Assembly (NCBI GenBank): GCA_034104345.1
Contig: JAXEDY010000030.1
Location: forward strand, 45,836-109,835
Direction of reading: 5' to 3'
Origin: HGM11416 sp034104345
Lineage (GTDB): Bacteria > Bacillota > Clostridia > Christensenellales > Borkfalkiaceae
Length of the DNA: 64,000 nucleotides
Position numbers and translations under genes: made by a program. Within the stretch, counting starts at the first letter, position 1, and each line of letters opens with the position of its first letter. Shown here one piece after another: positions 58,848-64,000 of the stretch. The notes under the pieces are model-generated. The model was not told the DNA's origin. It saw only the letters and a list, made by a program, of their open reading frames with translations, and made no database searches.

Positions 58848-60116
58848 TTAATCGTCCATTCGGGCGCGCACCACTTTTTTGTTAAGCTCCTTTGCTAAAT
58901 CGTCTAAAGTGGTATCGTCTAAAAATTTGTCTTCGTCCTGCATAAGGCAGGGGTTTGGAATAAGCAGCGTATCGAATTCGATGCCGCTTTCTTTCACGGC
59001 GTTTAAAATATCGCGGCCCGTCAAAAGCCCCGTGCAGTTTACCGTAGAACCGAAAAACCTGTTTTCAACGGGCAAAAGTTTTATGCTTACGCCTTCGCAG
59101 GCGGCTTCGACTTTTTTAATAACGCTTAGCATAAATCTGTAAACGCTTGTGCCGCTTACCGATAAATATCTGCCCTTTTCAAGCAGAACTTTTCCGTTTT
59201 CACGATATTTTTTAATTATTTCCTCAACGTCGCGGATAAACTTCGCGCTCATCCCGACGCCGTTTTCGACCTGCAAAAACTCTCCGTAACTTTCGTAGGA
59301 TGGCAAATCTACGCCGCCTTTAAAATAGAATTCGTCGGCAAGGTAAAACTTATGCCCGCCGTTTTTCGCGTTAAGTTCGTCAACCTGCTTTATAACCGAG
59401 CGCGCGTATTCGGGCGTGATGTCGTCGATGTGATAAAGCCCGTCGCGAAACTTGGTTATTCCGCACGGCACCACCGCCGCCGACAACAAATTTTTGTATT
59501 TATACAGCCCGTTCACCGTAAAGTCGAGTTCTTCGCCGTCGTTCACGTCTTTAACAAGCACCACCTGCGCGTTGAATTTAATTCCGCCCTTTTCAAAGGC
59601 GTCTAAAAACTCGGTAATGCGGTGAGCAAATCGGTTTTTAAGCATTTTATCGCGCGTTTCGCCGCGCAATGCATGCACGGAAACGTAAAGAGGGCTTAGT
59701 TTAAGCCTTATAATCCGTTCTACGTCTTCGTCGGTTACGTTTGTAAGCGTAACGAAGTTGCCGTGCAAAAAACTCTGGCGGTAATCGTCGTCTTTAACGT
59801 AAAGCGAATCGCGCATGCCGCAGGGCATTTGCCGAACAAAGCAAAATATGCAGTCGTTATAGCAGGTTTTTATTTCAAGCCCGTCGTCTAAAAACGACAA
59901 TCCCAAAGTTTCGTCGTCCTCTTTTTCTATTTCTACGGTTACTTCTTCGCCGCCCTTGGCAAGCACCTGAATCGTAAATTCGTTTAACGAATCGTAATAA
60001 AGATAGTCTAATATATCTACCGCTTTATGCCCGTCGAACGCTATTATTTTGTCGCCTTTTTCAAATCCTTCTTCGAAAGCGACGCCTTTTTTCGATACTT
60101 CGCTTATTTCTAACAT
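58848..60116 (-). CDS. DUF512 protein with N-terminal PDZ and radical-SAM-like domain
   Basis: A 422-residue protein. Residues 1-60 form a PDZ-like domain (GVAFEEGFEKGDKIIAFDGH); next CYNDCIFCFVRQMPCGMRDS gives a C-x3-C-x2-C cluster motif of radical-SAM type, with LYVSVHALRGETRDKML and HRITEFLDAFEKGGIKFNAQ; the DUF512 domain follows (FYLADEFYFKGGVDLPSYES, YGEFLQVENGVGM) and ends in NPCLMQDEDKFLDDTTLDDL. The family is widespread in Clostridia next to der, and its function is unknown. Only one base separates it from queH upstream. Confidence 0.92.
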   Translation of the reverse strand: MLEISEVSKKGVAFEEGFEKGDKIIAFDGHKAVDILDYLYYDSLNEFTIQVLAKGGEEVTVEIEKEDDETLGLSFLDDGLEIKTCYNDCIFCFVRQMPCGMRDSLYVKDDDYRQSFLHGNFVTLTNVTDEDVERIIRLKLSPLYVSVHALRGETRDKMLKNRFAHRITEFLDAFEKGGIKFNAQVVLVKDVNDGEELDFTVNGLYKYKNLLSAAVVPCGITKFRDGLYHIDDITPEYARSVIKQVDELNAKNGGHKFYLADEFYFKGGVDLPSYESYGEFLQVENGVGMSAKFIRDVEEIIKKYRENGKVLLEKGRYLSVSGTSVYRFMLSVIKKVEAACEGVSIKLLPVENRFFGSTVNCTGLLTGRDILNAVKESGIEFDTLLIPNPCLMQDEDKFLDDTTLDDLAKELNKKVVRARMDD

Positions 60117-60117
60117 T

Positions 60118-60771
60118 TTACTTAACTTCTTTTGCTTTTTCGCGCGCTTCCGCTTCGATTTTCGAATATACGCACCCGCAGTAGTTCTGGCGATAAAGCC
60201 CGTGTTTTTGCGAGAGTACGGTCGAACGCAGAAAGCCGTTTTTCTTTTTAAAATCGCAGCAAAGCCATTTAACCCCGAATTTTTCGGCTGCCGAAAATCC
60301 TATCTCGTTTATGATTTGCGAATTTTTGTGCGGGCTTACCGTAAGGGTGGTCGAAATATATTCGAAACCGTTTTTCGCCGCCGTTTCCGCCGTTTTTTCA
60401 AGCCGTAACTTAAAACATTTTTCGCAGCGCTCGCCGCCTTCGGGGCATTTTTCAAGCCCTTTTACCGCAGCGTAGAACTCGTCGCAGTTATAATCGTCGT
60501 ATAACAGCGGAATTTTTTCGCCGTAAACTTCGCTTAAAAAACGCTTTTGTTCGTTTAATCGGCGGTCGAACTCATACTTCTCGTTTATGTTCGGATTATA
60601 ATAGTAAACGGCTGACTTTAAGTTCGTTTTCTCGTTTTCGCCGTCCGCTACAAGCCGCTCTAAACACGCCGTAGAACAAGGCGCACAGCAACTGTGTAGC
60701 AAAACGCTTATTTCTTCGCCGCTTCGATTTTTAAAAATTTTTATGCGTTCGGCTTCGTAATCTGCTTTCAT
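60118..60771 (-). CDS. queH: Epoxyqueuosine reductase QueH
   Basis: A 217-residue protein of the DUF208/QueH family: SVLLHSCCAPCSTACLERL (paired Cys), VYYYNPNINEKYEFDRR, LYDDYNCDEFY, KCPEGGERCEKCFKLRLEKT, ISTTLTVSPHKNSQIIN and HGLYRQNYCGCVYS. These Cys residues hold a 4Fe-4S cluster and a second metal. QueH performs the last step of queuosine synthesis in tRNA, reducing epoxyqueuosine. It is one gene of a minus-strand run COG2426-sirtuin-queH-DUF512-der with gaps of 1-50 bases up to DUF512. No other queuosine genes are in the window. Confidence 0.93.
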   Translation of the reverse strand: MKADYEAERIKIFKNRSGEEISVLLHSCCAPCSTACLERLVADGENEKTNLKSAVYYYNPNINEKYEFDRRLNEQKRFLSEVYGEKIPLLYDDYNCDEFYAAVKGLEKCPEGGERCEKCFKLRLEKTAETAAKNGFEYISTTLTVSPHKNSQIINEIGFSAAEKFGVKWLCCDFKKKNGFLRSTVLSQKHGLYRQNYCGCVYSKIEAEAREKAKEVK

Positions 60772-60789
60772 TTTTTGTGTGATTTTTTG

Positions 60790-61548
60790 TTATAATTTTT
60801 CAAAAAGCCAGCCTATAGGTCGATTAACGACTATTTCGGCATATTTGTCATATGGCGTTTTACTCTTATTTACAAGCGCGATTTTGCCTTCCGCATAGGC
60901 AACAAGCCCCGCCGCGGGATACACGTTTAAACTCGTTCCGCCTATAATCAAAAGGTCGCTGTGCTTAATTTGGTTTATCGCCGAAGTTAAAACTTTATCG
61001 TTTAACGGTTCTTCGTATAGCACTACGTCGGGCTTTATTACCCCGCCGCAATCGCAATGCGGAACGTTGGGTGCAACCCTCAATAGGTCTTCGAGCGAAT
61101 AAAACTTGCCGCAACGTTCGCAATAATTGCGATGCACGCTGCCGTGAAGTTCTAAAACGTTTTTACTTCCCGCCGCCTGATGCAACCCGTCGATGTTTTG
61201 CGTTATAACCGCTTTAACCTTGCCCGTTTTTTCAAGTTCGGCAAGTTTATAATGCGCGGCGTTGGGTTTTGCCGCCGTATAAATCATTTTTTCGAAATAA
61301 AACCTATAAAATTCGGCGGTATTGTTAACGAAAAACGTGTGAGACAAAATAGTTTCGGGCGGATACGCATATTTTTGATTATATAGCCCGTCGGTCGAGC
61401 GAAAATCGGGTATGCCGCTTTCGGTAGAAACGCCCGCCCCGCCGAAAAACACAATGTTTTTGCTTTCGCTTACGGCGCTGCGCAGTTTTTCTGTTTCGCT
61501 TTTTTCGGCGTTTAAAAAATCGCTCGTTAAAATATTATTTTCGTTCAT
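60790..61548 (-). CDS. NAD-dependent protein deacylase (sirtuin)
   Basis: A 252-residue Sir2 protein: IVFFGGAGVSTESGIPDFRS (NAD loop), VITQNIDGLHQAAG (Gln-Asn-Ile-Asp), LELHGSVHRNYCERCGKFY (catalytic His and first Cys pair), CDCGG (second Cys pair for zinc), LLIIGGTSLNVYPAAGLV and IALVNKS. It removes acyl groups from lysines with NAD. The last residues (VVNRPIGWLFEKL) are encoded within a copy of the dispersed repeat family (60804-60836). It is 18 bases upstream of queH. Confidence 0.94.
   Translation of the reverse strand: MNENNILTSDFLNAEKSETEKLRSAVSESKNIVFFGGAGVSTESGIPDFRSTDGLYNQKYAYPPETILSHTFFVNNTAEFYRFYFEKMIYTAAKPNAAHYKLAELEKTGKVKAVITQNIDGLHQAAGSKNVLELHGSVHRNYCERCGKFYSLEDLLRVAPNVPHCDCGGVIKPDVVLYEEPLNDKVLTSAINQIKHSDLLIIGGTSLNVYPAAGLVAYAEGKIALVNKSKTPYDKYAEIVVNRPIGWLFEKL
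60804..60836 (-). repeat. Dispersed terminator-like repeat, copy 2 (inside the sirtuin 3' end)
   Basis: On the minus strand GTCGTTAATCGACCTATAGG followed by CTGGCTTTTTGA aligns with the other copies, including the T tract, although here it is coding sequence. Confidence 0.5.
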
Positions 61549-61597
61549 TTTTCGCCTTGCTTAATATACGTAATATACAAACACGGTTTTAGGCCTG

Positions 61598-62236
61598 TTA
61601 TTTTTCCGTCGTTTCGCCGGCGTTTTCTTCGGGCTTGGCGCGCGCTATTTTTATAATAAACACGATGAGCATAATTATAGCGATAACTATAAGCCCGTAA
61701 ATGATATAATCGACGTAATCTTTAAAAAAGTAGGTTAAAAGCGTGATTATTGCGCCCGCTATCAGGTTGCCTGCGGATATCGCCGTTATCATTTCGAAAA
61801 ACGAAAAGCCCAAAAACGCGGCTATCGCGGTGCCCGTCCACACCCCGGTTATGGGAAACGGCACAGCAACGAACGCAAGCAAAGCCTTAACCATTAAACG
61901 GCGGGCGTATTTTTCGTCGGGCGCGCCCTTCGCTTTTATTGCGATTTTACGCGCTTTTCCGTATAAAACCGCTTCTACTTTTTCGATAAACCGTTTGATT
62001 AAAGGTATTTTTTTAAGCAGTTTGAATATGGGAATAAGCAGAAAAAATACGGGAACCGAAACGAGAGTAGAGCCGAGATAGGCAAGCCCCGCCGTTCCGA
62101 AAAGGTTTATGCCGAGTTTTGCGCCGATAGGAATTGCTCCTTTTAACTCGACAAGCGGGAACATAGCAACCAAAACTACGCTTAAAAGCGGACTGTTGGT
62201 TAAACTGACTAAAAAATCTGCAATTTTTTGTGCCAT
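61598..62236 (-). CDS. COG2426 small multidrug-export-like membrane protein
   Basis: A 212-residue membrane protein: LVAMFPLVELKGAIPIGAKL near residue 22 and KALLAFVAVPFPITGVWTGT, AIAAFLGFSFFEMITAISAG near residue 118 are the paired family motifs (EL.GAIP and PFP.TG.WTG). About five to six spans are visible, and the C-terminus is hydrophilic (ENAGETTEK). The family is annotated as small multidrug export on weak grounds, so the transported substrate is unknown. It is the first gene of the sirtuin-queH-DUF512 run and is divergent from ttcA across a palindrome. Confidence 0.87.
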   Translation of the reverse strand: MAQKIADFLVSLTNSPLLSVVLVAMFPLVELKGAIPIGAKLGINLFGTAGLAYLGSTLVSVPVFFLLIPIFKLLKKIPLIKRFIEKVEAVLYGKARKIAIKAKGAPDEKYARRLMVKALLAFVAVPFPITGVWTGTAIAAFLGFSFFEMITAISAGNLIAGAIITLLTYFFKDYVDYIIYGLIVIAIIMLIVFIIKIARAKPEENAGETTEK

Positions 62237-62271
62237 AGTTACCTTTTTTATTGATTTTTGAACTCGGTTAA

Positions 62272-62304
62272 GGTAATATATTAGTATACTTAATATATTA
62301 TACC
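62272..62304. promoter_or_regulatory. 33-base near-perfect palindrome between divergent genes
   Basis: The sequence is symmetric about GTATAC: AATATATTA on the left mirrors TAATATATT on the right, flanked by GGTA and TACC-like ends. It sits midway between the COG2426 and ttcA starts and overlaps a TATAAT-like hexamer on the minus strand, as an operator would. Confidence 0.5.
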
Positions 62305-62352
62305 ATATTTTTTGGCAAATTAAAAGAATTTTAAAGGATATTTGCTCGTTTT

Positions 62353-63090
62353 ATGACGTTACAGCAACTTTTATCACCCTTTCGCCGCGCCATTGAAGAT
62401 TACGAAATGATTAAAGACGGCGACAAAATAGCGATAGGGCTTTCCGGCGGAAAAGACAGTTTGCTTTTGGTCTATCTTTTTTCGGCATTAAGGCGATTTT
62501 ACGATAAAAAATTCGACGTGGTCGCTATAAACGTCGACTTGGGCTTTGAAAACACGGATAAAAAAATCGCCGCCGGGCTTAAAACCGAGTGCGAAAATTG
62601 CGGTTTAAAATTTATAAAAGTAAAAACCGACATCGGCAGAATTTTATTCGACGAGAAAAAAGAGAAAAACCCTTGCAGTTTATGCAGTAAAATGCGCCGC
62701 GGCGCGCTTATAAACGCCGCTTTAAACGAAAACTGCAATAAACTTGCGTTAGGGCATCATTACGACGATATGCTCGAAACCTTTTTTCTTTCGGCGTTTT
62801 ACGAAGGCAGGCTTTCGACCTTTCAGCCCGTAACCGCGCTTGACGATAAAGGCGTATGCGTTATTCGCCCGCTTATTTACGTTAAAGAGAAAAATATCCG
62901 CGCTTTTATGCGCGAAAAGCCCGTTTTAAAAAACCCTTGCCCTGCCGACAAACACACGCAAAGGCAATACGTTAAAGAACTTTTAGCGCGCATAAACGCT
63001 GATATTCCCATCGCCAAAGACAATATTTTTAATGCGATAACCCACCCCGAACGCCAAAACCTGCCAAAAAAAACGACGGATAATAATTAG
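62353..63090 (+). CDS. TtcA-like tRNA 2-thiocytidine/thiolation ATPase
   Basis: A 245-residue PP-loop protein: KIAIGLSGGKDSLLLVYLF (PP-loop SGGKDS), FDVVAINVDLGF, CENCGLKF, NPCSLCSKMRRGAL (C-x2-C) and LALGHHYDDMLETFFLSAFY, ending with RQYVKELLARI. The pattern matches the TtcA/TtuA group, which adenylates a tRNA base for sulfur insertion with the help of a 4Fe-4S cluster. The exact base is not visible. Host-like codon use, plus strand, alone and divergent from the COG2426 gene. Confidence 0.9.
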   Translation: MTLQQLLSPFRRAIEDYEMIKDGDKIAIGLSGGKDSLLLVYLFSALRRFYDKKFDVVAINVDLGFENTDKKIAAGLKTECENCGLKFIKVKTDIGRILFDEKKEKNPCSLCSKMRRGALINAALNENCNKLALGHHYDDMLETFFLSAFYEGRLSTFQPVTALDDKGVCVIRPLIYVKEKNIRAFMREKPVLKNPCPADKHTQRQYVKELLARINADIPIAKDNIFNAITHPERQNLPKKTTDNN

Positions 63091-63204
63091 TTACGACATT
63101 TTTTTAAACGTTTATTATTCGACAATAAACCTGCAAATAATAAAACTCGGCAGTATAACGCGGGTGAAACCGCCTACTTTTCTATTAAAAACGATTATTT
63201 TCAA

Positions 63205-63243
63205 CAAAAAAATGCCCGACGAAATTCGTCGGACATTTTTTTA
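63205..63243 (-). terminator. Terminator after rplL
   Basis: AATGTCCGACGAA pairs with TTCGTCGGGCATT on the minus strand and is followed by TTTTTTTG, about 20 bases after the rplL stop. Confidence 0.9.
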
Positions 63244-63260
63244 ATGATTCTTGCTTAAAA

Positions 63261-63629
63261 TTATTCAGCAACAGCGGTAGCGCCGGCTTCTTTAAGTTTT
63301 TCAACCATTTTAGCAGCTTCGTCTTTAGCAACGGCTTCTTTAACGGTTCCGAGTTTTTCAACAAGGTTTTTAGCTTCAACAAGACCGAGACCGGTGAGTT
63401 CACGAATAACTTTGATAACGGCGATTTTGTTCGAGCCGAAATCTTTAAGAACTACGTTGAATTCGGTCTTTTCTTCTTCTGCCGGAGCAGCAGCCGCTAC
63501 TGCGCCTGCAACCGCTACGGGAGCCGCTGCGCTTACGCCGAACTCTTCTTCGATTGCCTTAACAAGGCTGTTGAGTTCCAAAACGGTCATACCTTTGATT
63601 TCTTCAATGAATTTTGCAATATCTGCCAT
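63261..63629 (-). CDS. rplL: 50S ribosomal protein L7/L12
   Basis: A 122-residue acidic Ala-rich protein. The N-terminal dimerisation domain (IAKFIEEIKGMTVLELNSLV) is joined by an Ala-rich hinge (AAPVAVAGAVAAAAPAEEEK) to the C-terminal domain (FNVVLKDFGSNKIAVIKVIR, ELTGLGLVEAKNLVEKLGT). It forms the ribosomal stalk that recruits GTPase factors. AGAGAGGAAA lies upstream. It follows rplJ with a 38-base gap, the universal rplJL order. Confidence 0.98.
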   Translation of the reverse strand: MADIAKFIEEIKGMTVLELNSLVKAIEEEFGVSAAAPVAVAGAVAAAAPAEEEKTEFNVVLKDFGSNKIAVIKVIRELTGLGLVEAKNLVEKLGTVKEAVAKDEAAKMVEKLKEAGATAVAE

Positions 63630-63667
63630 TTTTAATTTCCTCTCTTTTTAATTATTTTTCGCTTTTA

Positions 63668-64000
63668 TTAAGCATTCTGCTCTTTCTTTTCAGCGACAGC
63701 GTTAAGAGCAACCGCTAAGCCGCGTACAATTCCGGACAATGCGCCCGCGAGTTTTGCAACGAGTACTTCTTTCGAAGGAATCGATGCGAGTTCCTTTACC
63801 GTCTTTACGTCAACGTACGCGCCGTCTACGTATCCGCTCTTTACGGAAATTTTGTCGTTGGTGTTCTTGCACATATCGCAAACAACTTTTGCCGCCGACG
63901 TCTCGTCTGCTCCGAACGCAACGGCAGTGGGACCGTTAAGGTCACTGTCGAACGCGGTTACATCGAGTTCGTTGAACGCCTTTTTAAGCAAGGTGTTTTT
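63668..64000 (-). CDS. rplJ: 50S ribosomal protein L10 (5' partial at window edge)
   Basis: The frame runs off the right edge; the first Met in view (63991) is internal. The visible 110 residues match the L10 middle and C-terminus: NTLLKKAFNELDVTAFDSDL-like start, NGPTAVAFGADETSAAKVVC, SVKSGYVDGAYVDVKTVKEL, ASIPSKEVLVAKLAGALSGI and VRGLAVALNAVAEKKEQNA. About 60 residues and any L10 leader lie outside. L10 anchors L7/L12 dimers to the ribosome. Confidence 0.96.
   Translation of the reverse strand, partial: KNTLLKKAFNELDVTAFDSDLNGPTAVAFGADETSAAKVVCDMCKNTNDKISVKSGYVDGAYVDVKTVKELASIPSKEVLVAKLAGALSGIVRGLAVALNAVAEKKEQNA

Overview
The window looks like a chromosomal segment of an AT-leaning member of the Bacillota, probably a Clostridia-like gut lineage. 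The evidence is the set of Gram-positive genes and gene orders: spoVT-spoVB-mazG, ruvX beside a DUF1292 gene, spoVG, a glgBCDAP glycogen operon, a LexA gene with a Gram-positive-type SOS box, cdaA, L19 and L10-L7/L12. The lineage is inferred from content only. Most genes lie on the minus strand and share a coding style rich in TCG, GCG and TTCG. A few patches do not share it and look acquired.

Layout. 1-1.8 kb: the 3' end of a UvrD-like helicase with a C-terminal PD-(D/E)XK nuclease, overlapping a DEDDh exonuclease gene; this pair is AT-rich and on the plus strand. 1.9-11.6 kb: rplS, DUF1292 and ruvX, an exonuclease, a histidine phosphatase, an orphan D12 adenine methyltransferase, a sensor-kinase remnant, a nitrilase-fold protein without catalytic residues, dusB, mazG, spoVB and spoVT. 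11.6-20.9 kb: a 285-bp MITE-like element, a membrane-anchored ComEC-type metallo-beta-lactamase protein, an rRNA methyltransferase, an HtrA-like lipoprotein lacking its nucleophilic serine, a glycerol-1-phosphate dehydrogenase beside an AraL/NagD-like phosphatase, an aldo/keto reductase, a truncated DUF4432 gene and an EamA transporter. 21-31 kb: tRNA-Leu, purA, purB, a P-type ATPase, a hairpin-rich gene desert, a membrane protein, murC and spoVG. 31-34 kb: a decaying foreign island holding a DUF4268 pseudogene with a nonsense codon, an intact TPR plus DUF4037 pair, and VOC and AAA fragments. It is bounded by inverted copies of a terminator-like sequence. 34-39 kb: an M3 oligopeptidase, acpP and tex. 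39-49.8 kb: the glycogen operon glgB-glgC-glgD-glgA-glgP-GH13 amylase, with palindromic repeats between glgP and glgA. 49.9-64 kb: a Cys/His-rich Fe-S-like protein divergent from lexA, cdaA followed by a 34-residue membrane protein, holA, a comEC that lacks its nuclease-like domain, a probable 6S RNA, a PlsY-mutarotase fusion, der, a DUF512 radical-SAM protein, queH, a sirtuin, a COG2426 membrane protein, ttcA, rplL and partial rplJ.

Functional themes. The glg operon encodes polymer synthesis (GlgC/GlgD, GlgA, GlgB) together with breakdown (GlgP, GH13). ComEC is split between two loci, its channel at 53-55 kb and a metallo-beta-lactamase domain at 12-13 kb. Several enzyme folds appear to have lost catalysis (HtrA-like, nitrilase-like). 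Possible novelty lies in the helicase-nuclease/exonuclease module, the PlsY-mutarotase fusion, the CdaA-linked micropeptide, a dispersed terminator-like repeat family (five copies, two inside genes) and the TPR/DUF4037 island. I see no CRISPR array, integrase or intact transposase, and I cannot name one feature as a proven new system.
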